Positions 32,835 to 42,938 of a DNA stretch of 42,938 nucleotides are shown here, in pieces. Source of the DNA: Gonapodya sp. JEL0774 (taxonomy: Eukaryota; Monoblepharomycota; Monoblepharidomycetes; Monoblepharidales; Gonapodyaceae); assembly GCA_027604505.1 (NCBI GenBank), contig JADIIX010000090.1, positions 1-42,938 of the forward strand. Direction: 5' to 3'. Numbering within the stretch: the stretch's first letter is position 1; each line of letters opens with the position of its first letter. Under the pieces are notes generated by a model that was given only the letters and a program-made list of their open reading frames with translations, made no database searches and had not been told where the DNA came from. The translations under genes and the position numbers were made by a program.

Positions 32835-34328
32835 ATGTTCTACAACGGTCCTTCTTATCCCCTCGAAGAACTTATCGGCCTCCCGGTTCGCAGACCATCG
32901 CCGGAGTACTTTGTGCAGTCTCCCTACTACAGTCGCCGACGTCGTCCGTCTCCTTACGTTGGTGATTACGTGCCGCCCTCACGGTTTGGTTATGGACCTT
33001 ATGAAGAGGAGGAAGAGGAGGAAAGCGATTTTCCGATTCCTCCCAGTCCGAGGCAAATTCAACATCAGCAAGAGTTGCAACGTCAAAGGCTAGTGAGTTT
33101 TGAGTGGAGCGTATAATAACTGATTTGTTTTAGAATCCTCGTTGACCTTGCAATTTGCGATGTCACGTACTAGTATCGCGAACAGCAAATTCGTCAGGAG
33201 GAGGAGCGCCGTCGACAGTATACGGAAGCTCTTCGCCTTCGACGGTTGGAAGAATTGCAACGACAGCAGCAACTAATTCAGGAGCAGCAGCGACGATATC
33301 AACAGCAGCATCACCACCGTTCTCCTGAATCTGCGACTCCTCGCCAACAACATCGGACGACGGAAGGAAGAGGGGCTCACCATCCACTTGGGAAGCATCC
33401 TGTCACCGACATTCCCATCCACTCAACATTACCTCCCGCTGCTGATTCCATAACAGTAAAGCCTGTCTCGCCCGCTGTGTCCGAACCTGTTCGGCCCCAA
33501 CCGTCAGTGACACCGCTGCGAGCTGAGGGCCCCAAGCCCCCTGTCGACCCTGTCGTTCTCGAAACGTCGGCGAGCAAAATACAGCATGCGTATCGAGCAT
33601 ACCATCTGCGTCGGACTCTGGCATTGGCCGCCCCGAAATTCTCGCAATTGCGCGCTGTTGCAGCGGATTTGGACAAAATGGTATTCTTGCACCTCAAAGC
33701 GGCCTTAGGGACGGATCGCATCGAAGGCGAGGCGGAACCGCGCTTGGTTCTGGATTCAGAGACTGGCGCTCCCGTGCCGGGAGTTCCTCAAAACAAGGCT
33801 TATATGATGTTGGAGGACGGATTGTTGAAGCTGTTGTTGAAGCTTGATGGAATTGAGAGCGGAGGTTTGGAGCTCGTACGAGAGGTAAGTGCTCATCCAG
33901 GCTGTCTCTCCCGGACTTTCAATATTAAAGAGGTTTCTTCTTCCCCATTTTTCCATCAGAAACGAAAGGAGGTCGTCAAATCTGTCAACACCATTCTTGA
34001 ACGTCTTGACGAACGGCGAGAGCGGGAATGGCGAGCTTTGAAACGTGAAAAGGGTTCGGAATCACAACTAGCGCAATCACCGGAGGACGAGACCACCCAT
34101 ATGGAAACCGAAGAGGAGTGCACTGATGAAGTGGAAACTGCCAGCGAGAAACCTGAGCCTGCAGCTTCCGTGATGGACTTGAAGTCAGAAATTACACCCA
34201 TGGATGTGGAGCCGACCGAATTCCCAACAGGAGCAACTTCGGAAGTTGCAGAGGAAGTTCTGCGAGGTCCAGAAGACTCTGAACTGGATCCCGAAGATTT
34301 GGACTGGGTACCCCCGGAGTTTTCTTGA
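32835..34328 (+). CDS. BAG-domain co-chaperone with IQ motif
   Basis: Exons 32835-33092, 33174-33884 and 33960-34328 join in phase 0 to 445 residues, starting MFYNGPSYPLEEL. The N-terminal part is Tyr/Arg/Pro-rich, then a Gln/Arg/Glu coiled coil (RLEELQRQQQLIQEQQRR). An IQ motif follows (KIQHAYRAYHLRR, about residue 195), and then a BAG domain whose helices include FSQLRAVAADLDKM, LEDGLLKLLLKLDGI and KEVVKSVNTILERLD. BAG domains bind the Hsp70 ATPase domain and speed nucleotide release; the IQ segment is a potential calmodulin site. The acidic tail ends DLDWVPPEF. The second intron (75 bp) has no in-frame stop, so retention would add 25 residues inside the BAG region. Confidence 0.88.
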
Positions 34329-34425
34329 ACGTCCCGTCTTTTGTTGTGTCCATTTAAATGTTAATTACTAGTGTTTACATTGTAGATAGAAGAATAGGAG
34401 GGGGGGAATGCCCTGATATGTGAGA

Positions 34426-37272
34426 TCAAGTACGGGCGAATGCCGCTCCAAGCAGCTCCTCGGCGTCCTTGCTGAGAACAATGTGAGAAGACGCCGGTGG
34501 TGCGGACGGGAGAATCTGTGCGATTTCAAGAAGTTCCTTGACTTTTGTGACGAACTTTTGCTTCCGCTCTCCAACTTTGCCTCCATCTTGGAAGTTATCT
34601 GTGTGGGAAAAGTTTTTGTCATTGACATAAAAGAACTGAGTGAAGTGAGGATGCGTCCATCATTCCTTACCTTTGTGCACGACTCCAATTACCAATTTGA
34701 TTGTGTAACGGGACCCATCTGCATCAATGGCAAGGACATACGACTTTGTGAAGTCTCTGTGCTCGGTCTAGAATACGGACAATCCGTTGTTCAGCAGCAG
34801 TGGCTAATAGAGTAGCAAAGAGTGCCATACCAGGACCCAAGCGGCTAAGGCAGCGCGTATTTCTGCAATCTTCTTGAAATCCGTGTCAAACGGTATCTCC
34901 AAAGCGATTGAGTGCGACTGTGGTGCTGATCGGCGCACGTTGTATATGAACAGATGCGAGAGGTCATTGTTTGGGACGATCGTCATCTGTTGTGAGTGCA
35001 GGGCGAGGTCCAATCGTTGCAAAACTCCGAAAGTTCTTATCTCTGGCAGTAGTTTACTCACCAGACCATCATCACGTTTTAGGGTAGTTGTCAAAATATT
35101 CATCTCCATAACTGTAAATGTGTAGAACTGAAGGGAGAAAGGTGGATTGAGAACTGTGAGGGTCTCCCCATCCCTTGACAGCCCGTATCAATGACACCCA
35201 CTGCCCCGGATTGCTGCACCTGGATAACATCACCAACGTCGTATGGGTGCGTAACAAACATAAATAGAATGGAGGTGAACGTATTGCTGAGATTGGCACC
35301 GATGAAATAATTCATGATAACCAACAAAGTCGTGAGCTAGGACCATTTTATTTTCCAACGACGGGGTGAGAAAGCATTCCGACACGATTGCTGTTTGAGA
35401 GACCCACCGTCACAAATACAGACGATAAATCGATTCCGAAGATAATCAACCACACGAATAAAAGGACCACTACCGTAACAATCGTGAGAACCAAGTTAAG
35501 TTTGGATAGAGCTTTATGCATGTCTTCAATGGACTGAGAAAGGTGTCGTTGCTCTTGGAAAATCTTGGAGACACTGGATCGCATCTCGATTGCCGAAATT
35601 CCGCCTTGTCCTGTTGGAATCCAACAAAGTTCACGAAAATGACAAACATTAGCGCTGTATATCTGACGCACCATTTGTGTCGAAAATCGCGAATGCCCTT
35701 TTTGCGATGGAGATGCGGGGGAAAATTTGATAAAACTGCTCAATGTCAATTTCCGCTTTGTCGTCAGGGCAGATCCATTCAAAAAGCTTTTTCGCAAGTC
35801 TTCTTGACTCTGCCCTCTCCATGTCTGCTTTGGTGGTTTCAGAGGCCGAGATGCCAGCTCCAGATTTGTCGTCCAAGAGAAACTCTCCCGGTAGTTTCAC
35901 GAAATCAAGTGAGATCGGAACGGAAGAAACAAAGCTGTTGTACAGAGGACGTAAGGTGCCGTCAGCTGGATTCTTTGAGACAGGATGAGCTAATCCCCCC
36001 TGGGTTGTGGGTGCGTTTGTCGGCGGGGCCGGAGGGGAACGCGGAGGGCTATCTCTACTCAGGGAAATAACTGTATCTGCACTTCCTTGAGGGTCGCTGG
36101 AATCGAAGGTAATCTTTGATGCTATAACTGCCATTGGACTCGGCATAGACTTTTTACGAGCCTCGCGTAGTGTGTCGAGAACTGGGCGTGACACAAACGT
36201 CTTTGAACTAAAAATGACGCGAAGAAAAACACACATACGCGAAGAACTTACCGTATTGTGCGAATTTCAACTTCGTTATACGGTCCTTGAATGCAAGTTC
36301 GTGAAACCCACTCACAAACTGGGGAGAATCGAGAAAAGTGGTGAGCTTCCACATTCAAAAAGCTTGGCACGTGGTCCATGAGTTTCAACACACTGAATGG
36401 AATGCAAGACTCTTGAAGAAAAACGCGATTGAAGAAAACACCAATCCCGTGAATATCCGGGTGACGGTGTAGTTGCGGCTACATTCAGAATCAGCGAGAT
36501 CGTTGGGATTCACGTTTGCATTATCTCGGCAAACTGGGGATGGACAATTTGAATGTATCACCGATCACAAGTTTACGTAAATTTTCTCACGCACGTTGAT
36601 TGTTGAGGATATACACCCAGAGTGCCAGATTTACCAGCGACCAGATAGCAAGTGTGATCCAGCCCTGGAGAGATTCGACCAGCTGAATCCGCTCCACATA
36701 ACGCAATTGGCGCAATCGCAATTTGGCGATTTGCAAGCAAAGATAGACAAAGAGCCGACACAACCCGAGAGAAATGACCGTGATCGAAATGAATATGCAC
36801 CAGAGAGAAACAGGGACATGCCCAATTGCCGGATCCGCGAATGCAAATTTGGTGATGAGTCCAATGGGGAGCAAAATCCCTACCACTAAAATCAAGTTCA
36901 CAAATCTGCAGCACGTTTTCAGCACGTAGAAAGACAATAATTAGCGGTTCTGTAAAAACATACTCACATCCATTGTCCGGCTGGAGAGAGACGGTTCCAC
37001 AGCGGGAAGCAACTCTCTTCGTCCTCAATCTGCTCTTCGAGATCCTCTTCGTCTTCTTCGCGCTCCGACTGTTCTTCTTCCGGTGTCTTTTCGAACCAGT
37101 CGATTTCATCAGTCTTTCCGATTCCGTCGTGATACTCCGTCGACGACGATCCATCAGCGGCTGCGCCTGCCTGTTTAGTCGGGGGAGGAGGGGGAAGTGG
37201 GTCCGATTTGCTCAAAAGGGCATTACTTTCCAGCGTCGACATCAAGAGTGGGATCGGTTGCTCGCCGGCCAT
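34426..37272 (-). CDS. EF-hand MscS-family mechanosensitive ion channel
   Basis: Eleven exons (37272-36968, 36905-36595, 36533-36394, 36318-36239, 36207-35672, 35610-35384, 35336-35198, 35111-35062, 34986-34837, 34767-34671, 34598-34426) join in phase to 735 residues, starting MAGEQPIPLLMST. After an acidic N-terminus come several membrane segments (NLILVVGILLPIGLITKF, ITVISLGLCRLFVYLCL). A cytosolic part carries an EF-hand (DTNGQGGISAIE, about residues 455-466). Then LVLTIVTVVVLLFVWLIIF leads into the MscS core, LFMFVTHPYDVGDVIQV and NILTTTLKR. This layout matches the fungal Msy1/Msy2 channels of the endoplasmic reticulum, which regulate calcium in hypo-osmotic shock. The fourth intron would be only 31 bp, and two donors (GTCGGA, GTCCTG) are weak. 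Confidence 0.87.
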
Positions 37273-37527
37273 CCGGACCTCACTGGTATCAGTCAGAGCG
37301 AAAGTAATTCAATTTCAAAAGTATGGGGTCCCTGTGTGGCTGGACAAAGAATCCGCATCCTGCCTGGCCCCACATTCGCGGACGAAAAAAAAAAAGGGGG
37401 ATCGCATCACCAATTTTCCTCTCATATGTCGCACCAAGAAAGAAAGCATGATATTCGATTAGTCTATAATACAGAGAAATATCGCCTGCGAACCAAAACA
37501 TGTGTAACAAATGCCAATGAAGGAATG
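37273..37527. other. Short spacer between channel gene and C2H2 gene
   Basis: About 255 bp including a run of twelve A at 37385-37396. It probably holds the channel promoter and the 3' end of the C2H2 gene. Confidence 0.5.
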
Positions 37528-38652
37528 TCAAAGGTTTAAAAATTCATCCAGCCACGCGCCCTCCCCTATTTCGAAGCAAGCGATATTCTGCGCTTCCTGC
37601 TCTGCCGCCTGGGCAAGTGCTCTCTTCAATTGAGGGTATTTCACCTGGAGTTGGCCCAGAAGGTCGTCTACGAATTGGACATCCGGTGCTCTTGGAAGTT
37701 GCATTGCAGGCTGGGTATTGATAAGTTCCACTCGTGACGGCACGATCGCATGATGGGCGAAAGAGTTCTCGAACATGGAAGGGTTGAAAATCATGTTTTG
37801 CGTGGTAGCCTCTGATAAGGAAAAGCTTTCCTCTCCGAGAAAGGCCATTTGCGCTTGCAGGATCGGCGATGGTCCCATTTGTGGGACGGGCAGTTGTTCC
37901 CAGTCCAAGTTCGAAAAAGCTGCCGAGGAATCGAAGCCGTGCGCAGCATGCACTACCGGGGATATAGATGCAGCACTGAGAGGTGGCGACGGTAAAAAGG
38001 ATTGTGTAGCTGCAGGCGAAGATATCGATGTCGGAGATGGGTCTGGGTTGCGAGCTCGCCGCTTCGGTTGACGTCGGTTCCGCGAAACGGCTCCTCTGGG
38101 TGCATCTCCTTGTGGGGCACCAGTGCAAATCTTTTCATGATTGCGTAGACGGTCAGGTCGGACGAACCTTGAACCAAAACCGTCAGATTACATGAGGTGC
38201 ATAGGAAGCAAAGATGTCTAACACCATACGGCAGAATTACTCACCCTTGCTTCACACATCCGCATTTACTGCATGTTGGGATTCCCGTGTGCACAAGCTC
38301 ATGTCGGTTGAGATCACCGCTCCGGAAGAATCCTTGGTCGCAAAACCGGCAGCGGACAGAGTGTTCGCGATTGGTGACATGAATGACCAGGTGCGCTTTA
38401 GCGTTGAACTTCCTGGAAGTCGGAATCGTTGTATTGACAGAAAGATATTAGTTGAATGGAGGGGCACAGGAGGGAGCAGATGAGAAAAACGGTGGGTTAG
38501 GGCTGCGCAGTAACGACAAGTTCTCCCGACGAGACACCAAGACGCGCGCAGAACACATGCCTGGTGAATTCCTGTTGGCAAATTGCACAAATGAAGAGAT
38601 TGGTAGACACTTTGATAATGTCAGCTCCGGATGAGTGGCTGGCTGACCGCAT
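37528..38652 (-). CDS. Small C2H2 transcription factor, 299 residues
   Basis: Exons 38652-38561, 38412-38245 and 38167-37528 join in phase to 299 residues, starting MRSASHSSGADIIKV. Three linked fingers follow: ICAICQQEFTRKFNAKAHLVIH, CRFCDQGFFRSGDLNRHELVH, and CSKCGCVKQGFVRPDRLRNHEKIC (C2HC). A basic stretch (RNRRQPKRRARN) is a likely nuclear signal. The remaining 170 residues are Ser/Pro/Gln-rich and acidic, possibly an activation region, and end LDEFLNL. The first intron starts with GC (AG|GCATGT) instead of GT and interrupts finger one; using it restores the C-x2-C-x12-H spacing exactly. Target genes cannot be inferred. Confidence 0.82.
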
Positions 38653-39626
38653 CGTTTGTGGTGACAACGCGAGATGAGCGAGGAGGAGCAAGAATGTCGG
38701 TGAAGGCTGGACGGCCCTTTGAGCGTCCCGATGAGCAGATCCAGATGAATAGGTTGCAGTGGCGAGTGCTGATGCGCGCTCGCTTGTTGGAACAAGTGTG
38801 GGTTGTTTGGGCTGGAGTTCGGGGGGCGAGTGTGTGTCTTATGCTGTGCTGTGGTGGGGGCTGGGCCAAGCCGGTTCAGCGGTCGGGTTGAGCTCAATCG
38901 ACTTGTAAACCATACAAAAACAGAAAGCATTTTGAGCTTTATTGCGCTCAGCTTCGATTGCTATTTCTCTGAAAAATTTCGAGATTTTTGTTCCACTCGA
39001 CCATGACTGGAACCAATTTTCTTTAGCTCTCCAATTCGGTAAAAATCACCGACCCGGCTGAATACGTGGAAATCTCCGCACAAGCTCGAGTGCAATCTAC
39101 CGTTTGGTAGATTCAATCTAGCATGTTACATCCCAGTTTCCGAGCCATCGCGAGTTCCCCCCCCCTCCTTTCCCGATTGTGCGGACTGAGGGTATGCCGC
39201 ATTCGGTCCCTCAGCACAAACTACCGGCACTGCCATTCTCTCCCTCAAAGTCCAAAACAAGGGAATTATACTGTAATTCGCACCGCCGAGTCCGCATTTG
39301 GAAATACTCTGTTTTAACATAAGTGCGGCCCCGAAATTATTGTCCGAAATTATTGTACTTGGAAACCGTGGTTTCATGGGAAGATGCGAAGATGCGAAGA
39401 AGCGAAGCTGGCCAAGTCCCCCAGCGTCACTTATCCCAACCAACTTGAACCCAACTCAGAGAATTCGTGTCAGTTCTATTTTTTCTCAAAAGAATGCCAC
39501 ACTGCAATTTTTTGCAAATACCAAATCCGTCCCTCTTTTCGTTTCGTATTCTCCGGCCTAGCCCACCACCTCCCCCCACCACGTACCACCTACAAACCCC
39601 ACCCATCAAGTAAGAACCGCTCGTAC
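38653..39626. other. Intergenic region between C2H2 and ketosynthase genes
   Basis: Nearly 1 kb. Short ORFs occur on both strands (for example 39123-39317), without recognisable motifs. I found no acyltransferase-like frame on the minus strand that would continue the ketosynthase gene. Confidence 0.5.
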
Positions 39627-42600
39627 CTACACCTCAGTCGTTTCCCACTGCAACACTTGTTCTGTCTTGTAATACGTCCCCCGCTGCTGAGTCATCGAAT
39701 AGTGCCTGTCACACACAGAAACAGACACAAGTACACCGACAGAAAAAAAGCATGGCATCAACGAACACGCAAGACACAAGAGACGCATCACACACGTGGG
39801 GGTGAAAAAAAAAATTTAGACCGGCATTTTCTCCCCCGGCCCACGACGGGGTCACTCACTTTGCTTTCGGGTAGGTGTGCTCTGGGTACCCCAACTCCCC
39901 TTCGTCGCCCGGGTAGCTTTCAAGGATAACGTGAGCGTTGGTGCCTAGTCAAGGGCCCGGGTGAGTGCGAGTGCGAGTGCGATGGAAACGGTCATCGGTC
40001 CGTGGAGGAAAGGACGTGAGGCATGTACTCGCTCACACGGTAGCTTGTCGCCACCAAAAAACCACACACCACCCGCCCCCCCCCCCCCCCCCCCCGCCCC
40101 CCCCCGAAGGCACCCCAAACCCGGACCCGCCCCCGCCCCCACTCTCCGACCATATCACCTCCAACTCACCTCCCGCCCCGAAACTATTGACTCCACATCT
40201 CACCACCCCGTCCCGCTTCTCTATCCTCGTCAGACCCGATCCGGGGCATATACGTATCTCGTCGGGGGGCAACGGGACGCTTTTGTTTTCGGTCAGGTTC
40301 GAATTAGGTCGTCGGGTTTAACGTGGTGTGGTGCGGAACGAGGAACGGGAGAGATTTGTTTTTGGTTTTTTTTCACCAGGTGAGTCTCATGGGGATGACC
40401 GCCCGCCGACCCCGCCGCCAGCCCCGTGCTCCGCACTCACTCTGTCCGCGGTGAGGTGAAATGCACCACGGGAGGTGCTTGGCCGTGCCTCGCGACGAGC
40501 AGGGCTTTAAGCATGGAAGTGATGCCCGACGCGGCTTCCGAGTGACCTGGAAAGACCACCCCACCAACCACGTTCATCAGCACAACCATTCCACACCACA
40601 CACACACACACACAAACACACCCGCCCCAGCCACGCCGCCACCCTCCCCCACTCCCCCAACCACGCACCGTACAAACTCTTCACCCCCCCGACCACCACG
40701 GGCCCCCCCCTTTCCTTGGCCACGCTGCCCCCGTACACCTCGAGACAGGTCTGCAGCTCCCTCTTGTCGCCGGCTTGCGTCCCCGTGGCGTGCATCTCCA
40801 CGTAGTCGATCGCGCTGGGAGGGAGATGGGCACGGGAGTGGGCGAGTCGGAGCACACGGGATTGGCCGGGGAGCTGCAGGGCGGGCGGGGGCGGGGCGGG
40901 GGTCGTGTAAGCAGTCGGACTTTCCCGTTCAGCATCACCGCCCCACCCACGCCCCCCCCCCCCCCCCCCCTCCCCCCCGCGCCACCCCTCATTTCCACCC
41001 CTGACCGCCCCAACTCACGCTCGGCGTTGCCATTCCCCGTCCAGTCCTCCCGTTATGTCCGGCCGCCGTCCCCCTCACGATGCCCACGACCCTGTCTCCG
41101 TCGCGCTGGGCAAGACTGAGGCGTTTGAGGAGCAGGGCGACCTGTCGGAGCGAGGTTGCGTGGTGGTGTGTTGTGCGTGGGGCGTGGTGTGCGGGGGTGG
41201 CGGTGCGTGTGGAGCGAATGGACGAGCGGAGAAGGGAGGACACACGGAGACACGTACCGCCCCTTCCCCCCTGGTGTACCCCGTCACGTGTGGCGTCAAG
41301 ATGGGGCTGTGGTAGGTCGGGCTGAGGATGCGGAGGAGGTCGATGTGGGCGTAGGAGGACTGGTGGGGGGTGGTGCGGGGGGCGGGGGGTGGGCGAGGTG
41401 GGGGAACAGGAGAGTCAGACGGTCATCGCTGACGCACGATGCGCAATCTCTCTTGCTGCCGCTCGGCCCACCCCCCTTGCACCACACAAAAAACCCACAC
41501 AACCCACCGGATTCAGCACCACGTTCACCCCAGCCGCCACCGCCGCGTCACATTCGCCGGCGAGGAGGGACTGGCAGGCCATGTGGACGGCGGCTTTTGT
41601 TTTAGGGAGGGGGGGGCGGAGGGGGGGAGGGTGGGGGGGCACCGTCACGTGTCAACCGCGGGTTGCAGATCACATCACGCCGCAGCCCCCCCCCCCACCC
41701 GTGCGTACTCAAGCTCCCCGAGCACGCGGTGTCGATGTTGACGCTCGGTCCGGACAGGCCGAGGCAGTGGGAGACTCGGTTTGCGATGGAGAAGGGGAGG
41801 AAGCCGAAGTTGGTGGTTGGGGTGGGGGGGTTCTTTGGGGGGGGGGAAGGTGAGAGATGGAGGGGTTGGTGGAGGGACAGAGATTGGCCATCGAGCGGTT
41901 TTCCCGGGCGGTGCACGTGGACCACAACACGCCGTTCTCACACGTCTGGTACACCTCTCCCACTTCACTTGCCCTTTCCCGTCAAACCCAAAAACCCCTC
42001 CCAAACCACAAAACCCAAACCCCCCCTTTCCACCTCAATCACCCCTTTTCCCCTTTCCCCCGAACCCCCCTCCCCCCTCCCCCCTCCATAGCCCACCTGC
42101 ATCCCCACGCCCACCGCATCCGCCACGCCGACTCCCACGCCCACGAACACGCCCACGTCGGCGCGCTCGGGGGGCACGGAGCGGGTCGAGGGGTCCCAGT
42201 AGGTGGACGGGGTGGTCGGGGAGGGGGAAGAAGAGGAAGGGGAAGGGGAGGGGGAGGGGGAGGAGGCGTTGAGGAGGCATTCGAGGGAGACGAGGAGTGC
42301 GAGGCGTTGGTGGGGGTCTTGAGGGGGGTGTGAAGGGGTGAAAGGGGTCGGGGAAAGATGATGTGGGGTGGGGGTGAGGAGGACAGAAAGCACAAGGCGG
42401 AACGGGGCAGGACCATGCAGGGATGACAAGACAGGACACGGCATGGCACGACACGACCATGGCGTCACAACCGGGCCCACGACCACGCCACGGCACAACA
42501 CGACACAATCTCGCCGAACTACACTCGATCCACAATCTCGCTATCGCTCGGGGGGATAGACTGACCCATGTCAAGGACCTCGTTCTCGGACAAGTGGAAG

Positions 42601-42938
42601 AAATCGTGGTCGAAGATTTCGAGTTGGTCGTCGGAAAGAAAAGCCCCCCTTGGCAGTTTTTTGGGGTTGGTGGCAGAGGAAGGGTCAGCAGGGTTTGTAG
42701 GAGTGGAGTCGGGAGGGGCAGGGGGGATGTTTGTGTTCCATCGCTTGTTGGGAGCAGGAGAGAAAATGGGAATTCCATTTGAGAGGACGTTCCAGAATGA
42801 GTCAGGAGTGTCGGCTTGAGGGAGACGGCAAGCCTTATGGGATGGATGGGAGTTGGGACAGAGTCGGGAGGGGGGGGGGGGGGAACGCGGGAGAGGGGGG
42901 GGGCGCGGGGAGAAGGGCAGGAGGGGGGGGAAAGACCG
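39627..42938 (-). CDS. Polyketide-type beta-ketoacyl synthase, 5' end outside the window
   Basis: The gene reads on the minus strand through many short exons. The order is about 42830-42570 (DTPDSFWNVLSNG, DHDFFHLSENEVLDM), 42325-42090 (DPHQRLALLVSLECLL, ADVGVFVGVGVG), 41963-41890, 41844-41709 (ANRVSHCLGLSGPS, NIDTACSGSL), 41593-41508 (AVHMACQSLLAGECDAAVAAG), 41359-41258 (GYTRGEGA), 41141-41019, 40873-40669 (IDYVEMHATGT), 40546-40441 (GHSEAASGITSMLKALL), 40279-40170, 39944-39860 (GTNAHVILE) and 39705-39627. The active-site Cys (DTACS) and both His residues (HATGT, GHSEAAS) are present. This is a type I PKS ketosynthase, which condenses acyl and malonyl units. After GTNAHVILE only about 50 residues follow before TAG at 39629. 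No acyltransferase domain is visible. The N-terminal VGxxCRFPG region is beyond the edge. Confidence 0.8.
40079..40106. repeat. C-homopolymer block inside a ketosynthase intron
   Basis: C runs interrupted by a single G (about 17 C, then 7 C) lie in the intron 40169-39945. On the coding strand these are G runs. A similar block lies at 40951-40978, and shorter ones near 41607-41640, 41688-41697 and 42870-42905. Confidence 0.8.
40951..40978. repeat. Second C-homopolymer block in a ketosynthase intron
   Basis: A run of about 20 C followed by T and 7 C lies in the intron 41018-40874. On the transcribed gene's sense strand it is a long G tract. Confidence 0.8.

Noticed and set aside
40079-42905. 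C/G homopolymers as telomere or centromere signal
   Set aside because: No TTAGGG-type or other telomeric unit is present, and the runs fall inside introns of a gene with intact exons.
39627-42938. Mitochondrial Cem1/FabF-type ketosynthase
   Set aside because: The N-terminal DTPDSFWNVLSNG segment, DTACSGSL and GTNAHVILE fit type I polyketide ketosynthases better.
1-42938. CRISPR arrays or prokaryotic operons
   Set aside because: No regularly spaced direct repeats are present, and genes are intron-rich and eukaryotic.

Overview
This is nuclear DNA of a fungus. The genes carry many short introns, mostly about 40-110 bp with GT-AG ends, and several products belong to typically or largely fungal groups: an APSES/ankyrin cell-cycle factor, a Prm10/ThrE-type membrane protein and an EF-hand MscS channel of the fungal type. 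Transposons of kinds common in fungal genomes are also present. I cannot assign a phylum from sequence alone. I rebuilt gene models by reading exons and checking that splice phases and domain motifs agree; most close with an exact multiple of three.

Layout. Bases 1-7.4 kb are a transposon nest. A decayed chromodomain-type Ty3/Gypsy element is interrupted by a 4.1-kb IS630/Tc1-like element (27-bp inverted ends, TA duplication). Its putative 3' LTR is interrupted by an 877-bp PIF/Harbinger-like element (TTA duplication). Bases 8-17.3 kb are a dense block rich in vesicle-traffic and autophagy genes: ArfGAP (-), AP-3 mu (+), a small unknown gene (-), the RING subunit APC11 (-), a tiny ORF (-), AP-1 mu (+) and ATG12 (+). 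From 17.8 to 26 kb lie a 1179-residue low-complexity C2H2 protein (-), a tRNA-Ala(CGC) (+), a probable mitochondrial LAGLIDADG fragment and a Prm10/ThrE-type transporter (-).

From 26 to 38.7 kb lie an MBP1-like G1/S factor (-) head-to-head with THOC7 (+), then BUD13 (+), a BAG-domain co-chaperone (+), an EF-hand mechanosensitive channel (-) and a small C2H2 factor with a GC-AG intron (-). The right end, 39.6 kb to the window edge, holds a polyketide-type ketosynthase gene (-). It has many short exons separated by G/C-homopolymer introns, no acyltransferase domain follows the KS, and its 5' end lies outside the window.

The ArfGAP, both adaptor mu chains and ATG12 all serve membrane traffic. 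THOC7 and BUD13 both act on nascent mRNA. The strongest surprises are the nested transposons with an empty-site paralogue inside the same window, the AP-1 mu reading frame running past its normal end into ATG12, the KS gene without an AT, and the LAGLIDADG relic next to the tRNA.
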